A stretch of 64,000 nt of DNA from Aphelenchoides besseyi (Eukaryota; Nematoda; Chromadorea; Rhabditida; Aphelenchoididae): the NCBI GenBank assembly GCA_024699855.1, contig JAMPIQ010000002.1, positions 14,880,001 to 14,944,000 on the forward strand, written 5' to 3'. Below, in pieces: positions 38,035 to 47,940 of the stretch. Position 1 is the stretch's first letter. Every line of letters begins with the position of its first letter. The notes under the pieces are model-generated. The model was given only the letters and a program-made list of their open reading frames with translations. It was not told the origin of the DNA and made no database searches. The translations under genes were made by a program, and so were the position numbers.

Positions 38035-38377
38035 CTAATCGATCATTATCGCCTTGGGATCCTCTTTCGGACTCTCCGGCTCCTCGACGTGCATTCGATT
38101 GCCATTGAGAAACCCATAGTTCTAGATGCTAAAAGAGGTCGATGAGTTGAGAGATCAACGTTCTATCCATTGGTCTTCGAGAACTTTGTTGGATGGAAAT
38201 CGAGTTTAATCGGTCAAATTATTAGGTAAATAAACTCACAAAAAGGTTAGTAATTACGACGACAAGAATCGTGTAATTTTCATCTTGCAAAGCTCTTCTC
38301 CAACGGCATAGCACATAAATTGAACCTAATGATCGAAATTCATGACTTGGAACTGGAACCTCGTTAACCGTTATGAT
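38035..38377 (-). CDS. small membrane protein, C-terminal exons
   Basis: Two minus-strand exons. The first follows CTTCTTTAG and reads VPVPSHEFRSLGSIYVLC, RRALQDENY and a hydrophobic end TILVVVITNLF at a GTGAGT donor. The second begins after an AG near 38126 and reads NYGFLNGNRMHVEEPESPK, ending DPKAIMID with TAG at 38035. The tail is acidic and polar. At least one helix is visible, suggesting the last membrane segment of a longer protein. The N-terminal exon was not found; it may lie beyond the divergent gene that starts 95 bases away. No family recognised. Confidence 0.4.
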
Positions 38378-38472
38378 CTAAAGAAGACGTTCAGAACATG
38401 CCATTAGCATAAAACAAAGGTTGCAGCTTGAAAGCAAGTTTGTTTTTATTATTCGTTTGTGTGGTCTGCAAC

Positions 38473-39429
38473 ATGGTTGCGGATCGAACTGACTCGTCTT
38501 CTGCGTCGATTCAATTGCCGGATAATGGAAACGAACAACTGGATCTTTTCAACGGTAAGTGTTTTTGATTGACATACTCACTTCTAAGCCTTCAGATTCC
38601 TCGGCTCAGAACTACGGACCAAATGAAGTCGTGATCTCAGGAACTTCGGAGCAAAATGAAATCCAAAACCTGGAAACTCAACTGGCCAAATTGTCTCGTG
38701 ATCATGCTCATCATTCGGCAGAACTGGAAGCCGTTTCGGCTGAGGACATTTTGCGACAACAACTTCCCGGTTGCTCGTTGAATGTAATCGTAAAGTTTCT
38801 GAAGGAAATATGAAAATGACTTGGTGTTTAGAAAGCAATAAAATTGACCGTCATTTTTGTCGCTTTATTTCTGCTGATTCGTCTCGTCTTCATGGTCGAT
38901 GTCTTTGTTCTTTTGGCTCTTTTCGAGTCGACCTCTCTAATCGTCTTGGTCATCGGATACGAAGACGAGGAACATCTCTTCTTTTGGCCATTCTTTTTGA
39001 GTTGCTCTTTTGAGGCGGTCGTTGCTGGGCTGCAACTTTTCGTCATCTATAATCCCAGGTAGCATTGAGAATCTTGTACGAACTTCTTTTTAGTAAGCCC
39101 AAGTCCCTGGTCGATATTAGGGATGTTTTGCTTACTAACGCACTTAGCGAGCAGATGACCACTACATTTGGTTTGATAAAGTAAGTTTCAAGCACAGAAC
39201 TAACTACAAACGTTTATTTAGGATCGTTGTTTACGTGGCGTGGAAATTAATTTTATTCGTAGCCTTGGCAGTCGTGACCGAAATTATCGGGCTTGAATTA
39301 GCTAGGAAAAAATTTAACGTTGCAAAAGAACGAAAATGTCTTGCCAAAATCGACTGCCAAAAGGTCGTCGTTGAGCGTCAACTGGAGCTTCTTCGTGCCG
39401 AGGAATCGAACTGTCCAGTTGAAGCATGA
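38473..39429 (+). CDS. hypothetical four-helix membrane protein
   Basis: ATG 38473 gives MVADRTDSSSASIQLPDN. Introns of about 40-50 bp (GTAAGT near 38554; GTAATC near 38784) join a polar N-terminal domain of about 105 residues, including a heptad-like stretch NEIQNLETQLAKLSRDHA, to a membrane region. The helices read TVIFVALFLLIRLVFMVDVF, LLALFESTSLIVLVIGY, FFWPFFLSCSFEAVVAGLQL and IVVYVAWKLILFVALAVVTE. A charged C-terminal helix (KVVVERQLELLRAEES) ends the protein. The N-terminus probably lies in the cytosol, as no signal peptide is seen. The layout recalls four-span proteins of the tetraspanin or MARVEL kind, but no motif supports either. The gene is divergent from the minus-strand membrane-protein exons, possibly sharing a promoter. 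Confidence 0.5.
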
Positions 39430-39620
39430 GCATTGACTGATGACTTTACAGTACCGAATAAACGGCTGTGACAAGCTATCGACTTTCGGATATTTTCAAT
39501 AGAAAACGGCAGATGGCAACCAGCACTTTATGATTACAAATTTTGGCCTTTAAGGTACCCGTTACGAAGTCATAGAACATTTCTGTTGAACACGTCGAAC
39601 AACAATTCCAACACCAGATT

Positions 39621-40690
39621 TCATTCCACACGAGTCAATCGATTAAAACGCTCAATTTTCCGTTGAGTTGAACGTGGAAGTTGCGTGAGTGTGAATCTTA
39701 GTCGCGAGTTTCTGGGCAGCTTGTTCATTAGCCACGAGAGCAGGGAAATATCGTGTAATTGAACTCGACGTTGGATTGCCAACCACGCGCAATCGTAGAG
39801 CGAATCCGGTTGACTGAAACCATTGGTCTTGATTGGACTGTTGGACTTACTTTATGGTAATTCGATAAGTCTCAGAACTATCGTAATCAAACCACTTGGT
39901 GGTATTGGTTACAAGCAGCGTTCTCTCTCCATCGCTGTGAAACATCAAATCGTATTTAGTGAATACGTAGTCGGTCTTTTCTTGAACCATTGTGTTCAGA
40001 TTGATCTTGAACAGATACTGACAATTCTCTTTAAAGTGAGTTGTGTACAAATTTGGACCAACACAAATACAGGTCTCATAACCGATCTAAAGTCGTTTGA
40101 ACATAAGACCGTGCACAGGAACTTATCTTATATTCGTGTTTGATAAGAAACTTGTTGTCGATTAGGAAATGGAAGCTTTCGTTCGTTGTAATGGAGATTT
40201 TGATCAGCTGAGTAAACCGCTCTTCGTTCTCGCTCTAACGAAACCATAAAGATGGTTATGGTACATGCAGACTGTCTCCAGATCGCGCGATAACTCGAAC
40301 ACAGTGCCCAGTTGCAGGTGATCATCATCTCCAATCTCTATCGGTTGATATCTTTGGTAACGATGACCCCGAGTTATAAGACAAACTCGAGCTCGGGAAT
40401 TCGGTGTTTCTTGTTGACCAACTAACTACTTAGAACAGCGGATCCATTGATCTTCAATGACATTTTTGATTGAGAATCGCGAATTGTGAAAGTTAAGTTT
40501 TGCAACTCCAATGTACTGCTTGTCTGCAGAGTCAAATACGACGACTATCGTGCTCAGATTCACCGAAAGATCCTATTGTATGTACAACTATAATAGTTCT
40601 TCGATGAGAACACAATATTCATGTTCGGCAGCGACTGAGTGTCGATGTAAAATTTGCTACAACACACTTGTGCTTTTGAGGTTATGGCTT
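39621..40690 (-). CDS. propeller/SOCS-box-like family member 3
   Basis: Minus-strand exons read FYIDTQSLPNMNIVFSS, STIVVVFDSADKQYIGVA, VIEDQWIRCS, DHLQLGTVFELSRDL with MYHNHLYGFVRARTKSG, and CQYLFKINLNTMVQEKTD. Each piece is a short run of beta strands ending in an aromatic or charged turn, as in propeller blades. After an intron at about 39851-39820 the C-terminal exon reads QPDSLYDCAWLAIQRR, then LMNKLPRNSRLRFTL. SLxxCAxxxIQRR...LPxxxRxxL follows the SOCS-box pattern (SLxxLCxxxIRxxx...LPxxLxxxL). The matching C-terminal exon of the 45.5-kb member (QPDDLSDLVWLCLKRI ... LGQLPANLKQNVL) shows this box is under selection or recently shared. Some internal joins are uncertain. Possible role: substrate adaptor for an Elongin-BC cullin ligase (inference). 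Confidence 0.5.
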
Positions 40691-40723
40691 TTTCTTACGT
40701 TGTCTTGAAGTTGAACAAATCGA

Positions 40724-41052
40724 CTACAACCAATTCGGACTTGTCAGGAATAATCGAATAACGTCCATCAATGAATAGCTGTGGGCGTAGATTAAACGCT
40801 TGGTTTTGTGCAAATACGCACGTTGAGTTTTGACGTGTTGGTTGAGCTCAATAGGTCTACGTTCGTAGCTCTCATCGGAGTTGAAAATCGTCTCACCATC
40901 CCGGAACTGCTCGTACCATTTCTGAATGCTCGAAAGATTCGCTTTGATTCCAAACTTCGAGTGAATACGATCACGAGCAGCCGCTTCGGAAGCTCCATCG
41001 ACAAAGTGTCCGTAGATTGCAGCACACAGTCGAAGTTCTTGTTGTCGATCCA
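40724..41052 (-). CDS. HTH_48 (Mos1-type) DNA-binding-domain protein
   Basis: ATG 41052 gives MDRQQELRLCAAIYGHF, followed by EAAARDRIHSKFG, SSIQKWYEQFRDGE and ESYERRP. This is the N-terminal helix-turn-helix of mariner/Mos1 transposases (HTH_48: LRxxxxxxFxxGxxxxxAxxxIxxxFG...xxWFxxFxxGdxxl.d..RxGRP). The frame continues only about 45 residues beyond the domain, and no DDD catalytic domain, terminal inverted repeats or TA target duplication were seen nearby. It is either a transposase fragment or a domesticated stand-alone DNA-binding protein. It lies just upstream of propeller member 3 on the same strand, and could even be a 5' exon of that gene. Confidence 0.5.
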
Positions 41053-41442
41053 TCGTCTCGGAATCACGACGTTGTGTTGAAACTGAAAAAGCACGTTTCT
41101 CGGTCTTTTGAATCCTGTGACACTGCGTGTTTAAAGGGCCACACCACAAAGGAACGTACACGTTCACTCGCTCCCACAAAATTTCAGTGAGTCTGTGAGA
41201 GACCGCCCTTCCCTTAACATGAGTGTTTCGAAACAACACGGAGATTGGTTGCGAAATCGGTGGCAAGAGCTGTTTTTCGGCTTTCAAGTGGTCGACAACG
41301 TTCATCCGCAAAGGATGTAAATGAAGCAAAGACCGAACATTTTCGTTTGTCTAGAAATAAGTTCATCAAAAAGTGCTGTACAGTAACCGACAAACCATTC
41401 TTCTATTAAGCCAAAACTCAAGTCGTTTATTTCAAAATGATC

Positions 41443-41680
41443 TCAACGATCGATCTGCTTATGAGACTGTTGAGTTGAATTGGCGATAAGAGCGATCGGA
41501 GTTTGAGTTGTCGTTGGGGTGACTGATGGTTCTGCACCAGTGACGACTTGAGCACTCAGTCCCGGAGCGCTATTTGTTTTTTCGTCCGTCTAAACATCAC
41601 TTAATGTAATGCGTTGGATCCAATTCATAAGTTACCTTTTCTTTCGCTTCAACAAGACAATTTGTTTTCTTATCATTGAA
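41443..41680 (-). CDS. hypothetical Thr-rich C-terminal exons
   Basis: Two exons joined by a GTAACT...GTTTAG intron: FNDKKTNCLVEAKEK then TDEKTNSAPGLSAQVVTGA, a Thr/Pro stretch (PSVTPTTTQTP) and the end SHKQIDR. Splice borders are good. Upstream lies repeat copy B, so either the 5' exons are further away or the repeat has replaced them. No function recognised. Confidence 0.35.
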
Positions 41681-41740
41681 CTGAAAGCTGACCAATTAGT
41701 CGGACTGAATACTCATCTTGCTAAGTGCTTATAGTTCAAG

Positions 41741-42204
41741 AACCAGTGATTGTAGAAGCTTGTGATTAACTGAACAAAAACTACCACTCATAAACACTAA
41801 ACCCTGCGAATATCAGCGGAATACGATCAGCCACAGAGCTAAAATACACGACACCCCCCATTCCCTTGTATAGCACGTCCATCACGTCAATTGATGTGTC
41901 TCTGAGATTCTGGCTACAACTTGTAGTTATATTATAACAATAGAAAGCCCAAAAGTCTGGCTATTTAATGTGTCCAAACTTGTAGGCACCGCATGACTGA
42001 GAGAGAAATGTGAGGTCTTCGAAGCCGAACAGTCTGCCAAAAATCGTCCAAAATTGCAAAAGTTTGTGGAGCTTTTCTCGCTGATGATGGAGAGCTCCAA
42101 ATTGGCACACTAGTTAACGAGCTTAAAAGATTATAATTCTATAAATTTGGACAGCTGAGGTTGACCGAGAGCAGAATTGGAATCGAAAACATACTCAAAA
42201 CTGA
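41741..42204 (-). repeat. dispersed repeat copy B (decayed PEX11-like frame)
   Basis: Same repeat as at 33.1 and 44.4 kb. Its minus-strand frame is the cleanest: EKLHKLLQFWTIFGRLFGFE, LSQSCGAYKFGHIK, TAG, DFWAFYCYNITTSCSQNLRD, then MDVLYKGMGGVVYFSSVAD and IPLIFAGFSVYEW before a stop. It shares the in-frame TAG with the other two copies. Confidence 0.6.
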
Positions 42205-42486
42205 GTCTTGTCAATTCGACCACAACAACGATATTAGTTGGTCTCAATCGCTATAATTTGCAGGAACAACTACTTAATATCACTGCAATTATTACTGTTA
42301 ATTGTGCATCAATCGGTCCACTTGTGGTGAAAACCGAATTTGAATACAAGTCGTGAACATCCTTAGAAGTTTGCTGTTGTACTCTCAATCACTCTACTGA
42401 AGTCCAGAATCAATGACAGTCCACTGAGAAGTGGATGTCGAAATCTCCGGATCATGAGCGGCTTTCTGTCCTGCAGTCACCAGCAG

Positions 42487-42573
42487 CTCATAGCCTAATG
42501 GTTGTGCGGAGGTACTGACTTCGACTTCTTCGGAAGTTCGGGTCTCTTACCGAAGATTCAACAAGGCTATGAG
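42487..42573 (+). ncRNA. Pol III-like element with tRNA-type A and B boxes
   Basis: TAGCCTAATGG at 42491-42501 fits an A box and GTTCGGGTC at 42536-42544 a B box; the spacing is the same as in a tRNA. The element is closed by a perfect 9-bp stem (CTCATAGCC at 42487-42495 with GGCTATGAG at 42565-42573). The T-stem and acceptor do not fold as a tRNA, so it is more likely a tRNA-derived SINE head or an unknown Pol III RNA. T runs at 42727 and 42756 could terminate transcription. Confidence 0.4.
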
Positions 42574-42596
42574 TGTTGGATCGAGAGTTAGCATAA

Positions 42597-42661
42597 CCCA
42601 TCTCCGGGTGGGACCGTGTTCGGGTTCACGGTTGAAAGCGTCCCCAGGGGTTTTCCCCAGG
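42597..42661 (+). ncRNA. three consecutive GC-rich hairpins
   Basis: Hairpin 1: CCCATC-TCCG-GGTGGG (42597-42612). Hairpin 2: ACCGTG / CACGGT around TTCGGGTT (42613-42632). Hairpin 3: CCaGGGG-TTTT-CCCCaGG (42644-42661). They directly follow the Pol III-like element and may belong to the same transcript. I could not match them to U1, U2, RNase P, MRP, vault or SRP RNA. Confidence 0.35.
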
Positions 42662-43142
42662 CTCTCCCTTCGACTGCTTGGTGGTTATCACTTGTGGTAG
42701 CTTTCCTGACGCGGTTGTCAAAACAATTTTTGTTGTTTGTTTTGCATGAGCGTTCTTTTTGTAGCCATCTTATTGCTCTAAGCTGTTCGCAAATGGTAGT
42801 GCAGACAACAGGTCCATGATTCAAATGTAGAATCAAAAGTTCGAAGTCACAGATGAAAGCAGATAGTTAATAGTTGAAGTTGTCTTCTAGGTCCTCAAGA
42901 ATCTCCAATCAGTCATTTGGAACCAGTAATTCTATCGACTTTGACACAAATTCCTCACCAACTCCCTGCACATTAATAGTTGAAGAAGACAAACCGAAAT
43001 CCTAACTACCCAAAGGGCCCAATAGTCGATTAAAATAAAAGCTCATGGACAGTCGGATAAAGCGTGTTTTCGAAACCAACAATAAGAAACAACTTTTTAC
43101 AGATACCGATTATTTGAAACCCTAACAGCAGTTCCGACGACT

Positions 43143-44242
43143 CTACTCGACCGGCAACATGACCGCTTTCGGGTTGTCATCGTCATCGACAATCTAAAAT
43201 GAAACTCATGAATTCAAGTCTCCATTTTATTCCGAAAACAGTTCTAGACATCAAAAGACAAATTTCCGTTGTTAGAACTCAAAGTTTGATCGTCGAAAAC
43301 CAACTCCTGGAGCAACGGATGGCCCCCAACTTATCGCTTTCACTTACCTTTCTATGACCAAAGATCTCATTCGTCCATCGACAATCTCGTGCATCTCTGC
43401 ACGACTATCGTCTTCGTCCTCGAGTTGAGTGGAACAGGGTCGTGTTCGTTCTTGTTTGTCTTGTCGACTCCACCCTTTTTAGTGGGCTTCCAAGTCTTCT
43501 TGTCCTTCTTGCAACAAACGAACACGACCACTGAGCCAGCAACCAACACGATCAATCCCATAACGCCGCCGAAAGAGAATGTTGGAGTGTAGAGCAGAGA
43601 CGAACACACATGATGATGAAGCCCCAATAGGAAAGCCAATCATGAGCACTGCGTAGTCGAAGGACGCATCCTGAAAATGAAGTGGTCAACAAGAAGAAGT
43701 GCAAATTGAATGTGCCTTCAAACGAATCGTAAGATCCGAGTACGAGCTTGAATCGGCAAACACCATGGCCTTATGGCCGCCCATAAACCACGAGAATGCG
43801 CGATCGCACAAAAAAGTTGCATATCCGCCATCCACGAGATCAAATTTGACGCCATTTTCGTCGACAACGGCCGATGAAGTTCGATCGTACTGGCAAATAA
43901 ATGGGATCGGAGAGCTTGTAACGCGTAAATTTGGAATGCTAGAACCGCCGCGTGAAAGAGCGGTTCTAGAATGTAACGAACTTCTGGAATGAGTTTGCAG
44001 CAAGATGGGTTTCCACACAATTAGAAGTGAATCACTTCATTACTGTATGTTCAGTTTAGTTGAACTTACAAATATCTAGTCAAGAAGTTTGAGATCAGAA
44101 TCCGAGATCGAAACCGCGGACAAAATGATTGCTCTCGAGATTCATGTCCTTATTTCACTACCGTTGGTTTGAGATTGTTGCACAAATGATTTGAATCACC
44201 GAATTTGCCAGCACTCATCAGGAAGCTCAAAACAGCAAACAT
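43143..44242 (-). CDS. hypothetical secreted-domain, single-pass membrane protein
   Basis: ATG 44242 opens a short hydrophobic leader (MFAVLSFLMSAGKF) followed by DSNHLCNNLKPT and a donor. A middle exon reads SSPIPFICQYDRTSSAVVD, FDLVDGGYATFLCDRAFSW and SSYSDLTIRLKAHS, with two Cys likely to pair outside the cell; FICQ recalls the end of a C-type lectin domain, but the rest does not confirm it. After an acceptor near 43673 a membrane helix appears (GVMGLIVLVAGSVVVFVCC) followed by a Lys-rich tail (KKDKKTWKPTKKGGVDK). A last exon reads IVDDDDNPKAVMLPVE with TAG at 43143. Frames of the tail exons are ambiguous. No family assigned. Confidence 0.4.
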
Positions 44243-44365
44243 ACTCAGCAATGCCTTAGAGTCGAGTTCACGCTTCGAAATACAAAACTACTGAAACTCA
44301 TCCTGCAACAGTAAGTAACATGAAATTGTATCCATAAGATAATCAGTAGAAGCAGTTGACCTATA

Positions 44366-44929
44366 AATGTAACAGAGGAGAATGTCAAATATGGGACAAC
44401 CGAGAGACCAACTTCCATTGACTACAACTGGGTGACCAGTAACTGTAGAAGCTTGTGATTAATAGAACAACAACAACAACCATTCATGAACTCAAAAACC
44501 CTGTAAAATACCAGTGGAATCTATTCAACCAAAGAGCTAAAATACACAACACGCCCCATTCCCTTGTATAGCACGTCCATCACGCCAATTGATGTACCGC
44601 GGAGATTCTGGCAACAACTAGTAGTCATATTATATTGATAGAAAGTCCAAAAGTCTGGCTATTCAACGTGCCTAAACTTGTAGCCATCGGATAACTGAGA
44701 GAGAAATGAGAACTCTCCAAAGCCGAGCAATCTGTCAAAAATCGTCCAAAATTGCAAAAGTTTGTGCAGCTCTTCCCATTGATGATGGTCATGTGCAATT
44801 TGGCACGATTGTTAATAAGAAGATGAAAATAAGAATCCAAAAGTTTTGAGAGCTAAGGTTGACCGAGAGCAGAATTGGAATCAGGAACGTACCCAAAAAT
44901 CGCTGAAATCTAATCCCGAGAAATGACCT
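44366..44929 (-). repeat. dispersed repeat copy C (decayed PEX11-like frame)
   Basis: Third copy, similar to copy A over its full length (from AAATGTAACAGAG to the GACCT end). The minus-strand frame reads EELHKLLQFWTIFDRLLGFG, GYKFRHVE, the shared TAG, DFWTFYQYNMTTSCCQNLRG, MDVLYKGMGRVVYFSSLVE and then an extra TAG, so this copy is more damaged than A and B. Confidence 0.6.
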
Positions 44930-45489
44930 CTGAAAACGACAGAAACTGATGTTTGTGGCCGTTTTTGTTCACTTCAAGCACATAATCTTAAGTTTCTAAT
45001 GTTCCAAAGAAGTTTGTTTGACATCTTCGAAACATGCTGAGAAGCAATCGAACAAACAGTTTATTTGTATACTTTGTCGTCTTTTGCACTCAAGTTTTTG
45101 GTTATGTCCTCCATTAATGCAGGAAAGAGCTTGTCGCTCCGTATAAACAAGGTTTTAGTGGATTCCAATTGTGCGGCAGACTTCACGTTTACTTTCATCA
45201 TCCGTAGCATGTGCAACGATCATCAGTGCACGCCAATTACAGCATCTCTAGCGTTTAGTTATCTCTATTCAATCCTGAAGCACTTTCCACCACTCTTCTC
45301 TTGATGGCCCAAGGAGTATGAACGGCGGGAAGAATACTTCGGACAAATCGACTTGTTCCACCGTTTCAATCATGTATTCAAGATTCTCCGAGGCTAGAAG
45401 TCCAGTAAGCTCTGGAACCGTATTGCTGTTTCGTGCCTTAACTTGCAAATAAGAGACAATGGAAATTTATTGCATTAACAGAATGAACA

Positions 45490-46526
45490 TTAGCTAAACG
45501 TTAGGTCGTGGAAAAGGACATTTTGCTTGAGATTTGCGGGTAGTTGGCCGAGAATGGAACTGCAGGCCTCAGGTCGAGCGTCGAAGATGCGTTTTAAGCA
45601 AAGCCACACCAAGTCCGAGAGGTCGTCTGGCTGACTAAAATGTTGATCGATTAAAGCATCAACTCAGCTATAAACTCACTTCAAGACAAATCGATTAAAA
45701 CGTCTTTCGAATGAATCACAGAAGGCAGGAGTAATTAGTAATGTTCGGTTCGCATCACTACTAATTCGTCCTCCCGGATGAATTCAAAGTGTTTCCTTCC
45801 ACTCCAATGTCTTCAAATCCAAAGATATGAGCGTATCGTGTTTTCTTGTAAAATAATTGAAGAACAGTGTTGTTCCAAGCAATGCGCATAACATGATCTT
45901 TCGTTCAAATGTGCCCAAATCGTTAGAACTTGATTGTTGTGTTGCAAATAGAAGTTAGCTGTTCTGAAACGTGCACTGTCTCGCAGTTGAGTGTTTGCTT
46001 CTGAACGTGCTCGCCGTTTAAAAGCGAGACTTTGATCAAATCGATGGTCGGTGGTTGACCGGAGCCATTGTTGTTTGCTTGTTTACAAGTCAAGCCATAC
46101 AGAAAGCGGTCGACACATCCAAAAGATTCCATTGCTCCGGGAGTGTCCAATTTGGAGACTTGCAAATGGTCGGCAGTTCTCATTTGAACACATAATGAAA
46201 TGCTGTGCCGTAGGGATCAGCTATTTTCAAGACCAGTTCTGCCCACCAGTTTGGCGAGGACTGGGCAAACCAGCTAAACGAATAGCATCCTCGGTCGACC
46301 GCCACGGGAGCTGTTGGTTGACGATTGCCAATGACTGTTGAAGGTCGATGTTCCCGATTCCCAAATGCGAAAGTTCAGAGTCGAGGAATTTGACTACAAC
46401 CAGGGCTGTATACAAATCCAGCAGATGAACACTGAACATCCATAGTTTTCTTTGTTTCGCATGGGTGGATGTGGGAATTGCGGGTGATGAAACATCAAGC
46501 GAAATCTTTCTAAATGAAACCTCCAT
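45490..46526 (-). pseudogene. propeller/SOCS-box-like family member 4, with in-frame stop
   Basis: Minus-strand member starting at ATG 46526 (MEVSFRKISLDV). Recognisable pieces: MFSVHLLDLYTALVVVKF, VDRFLYGLTCKQ, TIDLIKVSLLNGEHVQKQ, DTLISLDLKTLEWKETL, then TGA, then GGRISSDANRTLLITPAF in the same frame. A GTGAGT...TTTTAG intron leads to the C-terminal box QPDDLSDLVWLCLKRI and LGQLPANLKQNVLFHDL. The segment RTLLIT...QPDxLxDxxWL aligns with RTLLVT...QPDSLYDCAWL of member 3, so the frame across the TGA is the ancestral one. The copy is probably a young pseudogene unless the TGA is removed by splicing. Further exon-like sequence (PELTGLLASENLEYM) lies at 45300-45400. Confidence 0.45.
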
Positions 46527-47145
46527 AAATTAAGATATCAGGTCGTCAAATAGGTTCTTTCCGTCAAGACAGAAATGCTCGTGAAAAGCTTCCGTGCATT
46601 CGTTCGACGCTTAATATAGAGAGCATTTCCACAGCTATCAATTAGTTTATAAAGACCGAAAATCGTCCATGAAATGGCTGAGCAAATTGTGTTGAATCAA
46701 TTGCCAAGCGTGACTTCGGGCCATTGCGAAATAACACGGAGCGCTACCGTCCATTAGCTCAATCGACCGAAAAACGCTAACACCACAAGATTCCTTGAGG
46801 AGCTATTAGGACCCGAATTCAAACATGCAAATCAACCGCGTCAATCAGAACGCAATCACAACTCGGAACACAACAACGAGAATCGAGTTGTTGGTTTCAA
46901 CCGAATGCTTGTACAGAGTTGAGGCGTAGATTGTTGATCGGAGTTTTGTTGAGCAAACTTTGTGCCAAGATTCATTGAAGAAAAGTGCGATTAAGAGAAC
47001 AATAAGAGACACTTACAAGGTCAAAACCATGTGAATATGAGATAAATTTGATTAGGCAGAACCACACTTTGAAACTTGTGGCTGAGCTTCAGTAAACTTT
47101 CTAGCTATCAGTTGCTATTTGGCTTCCACTCCCGTTCACTCCCAT
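46527..47145. other. intergenic
   Basis: No gene seen. The last 75 bases before the 5S gene resemble the flank of the first 5S copy (TTCCACTCCCGTTCACT shared). Confidence 0.35.
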
Positions 47146-47263
47146 GTGTTCGTCCACATCTCGTTGAATGCACGCCATCCCGTCCGATCTGGCAAGTTAA
47201 GCAACGATGAGCTTGATTAGTACATGGATCGGAGACGTCCTTGGAATCTCAAGTGACGAACGC
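47146..47263 (+). rRNA. 5S ribosomal RNA gene, copy 2
   Basis: Identical over 118 nt to the copy at 33833, with the same 9-bp terminal helix and T5 terminator (47264-47268). About 75 bases upstream and at least 20 bases downstream (TTTTTGCCACCAATTCAATG) are also shared, so the copied unit is larger than the gene. Confidence 0.95.
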
Positions 47264-47268
47264 TTTTT

Positions 47269-47940
47269 GCCACCAATTCAATGGTTGCTTTTTACTCCGT
47301 TTCGATCATTCTTGCTTCTTTTTGTAAACTTGATTTCACATGCAAAGAAGAGTTTATTAGTAAATATTGGCGAATTCTTATCAACGTATTTACAGTAACA
47401 TTTGATCAGCAGCAACACTACGCCTTCAATCACTTTATCTATGTATTAGACAGTTGCAAATAGAACTCAAATAGACTTTAGCAGAAGTACGTTTCACCGA
47501 AAACAATTGACTAGTTCTCATCAAACGAGACAACGATAAGGAGTTAACGGCAAAATGGAAGAAAACAAAAATGTTGATATTTTCAGTCTGAGCAAATTTT
47601 AATCATCCAAAACAAAGAAATGCTATTTGGTGGATTGTGAAAATCAAGGGCAATTCACTGAATGGTCCATAGAACGTTGTGCTGGAGTATTGGTTTCAGC
47701 GGACAATGTTTGCGGTTTATTACATAACTTAAGGTTTGTTACAAAGTTGCATGATTAGACTTTAATTCAACCATAACCCGATAATGTTTAATGGAAGCTG
47801 CCGTTGATCAAAACAATTGACTAGTTACAAATACATGAGCTTGAAAATTGGATACAGAAGTTAGCGTTCGGGCACAACGAAACTGACTGTGTAGGTCCCG
47901 AGTGTGAAGGAATGGAATTATGAAAAGGCTATGTAAATAA
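47269..47940. other. intergenic
   Basis: AT-rich; no gene recognised. The right end is the 3' untranslated region of the RAF gene. Confidence 0.35.

Noticed and set aside
42480..42570. Functional tRNA gene
   Set aside because: A and B boxes are spaced correctly, but the T-stem, anticodon stem and acceptor stem do not pair.
42600..42740. U1 snRNA or spliced-leader RNA
   Set aside because: A TCGACTGC and TTGTGGTAG similarity to U1 and an ATTTTTG Sm-like site were noted, but the 5' ACTTACCTG sequence and the expected stem order are missing.
42588..42836. 82-codon minus-strand open frame
   Set aside because: It covers the GC hairpins and has no conserved motif; the RNA-structure explanation is simpler.
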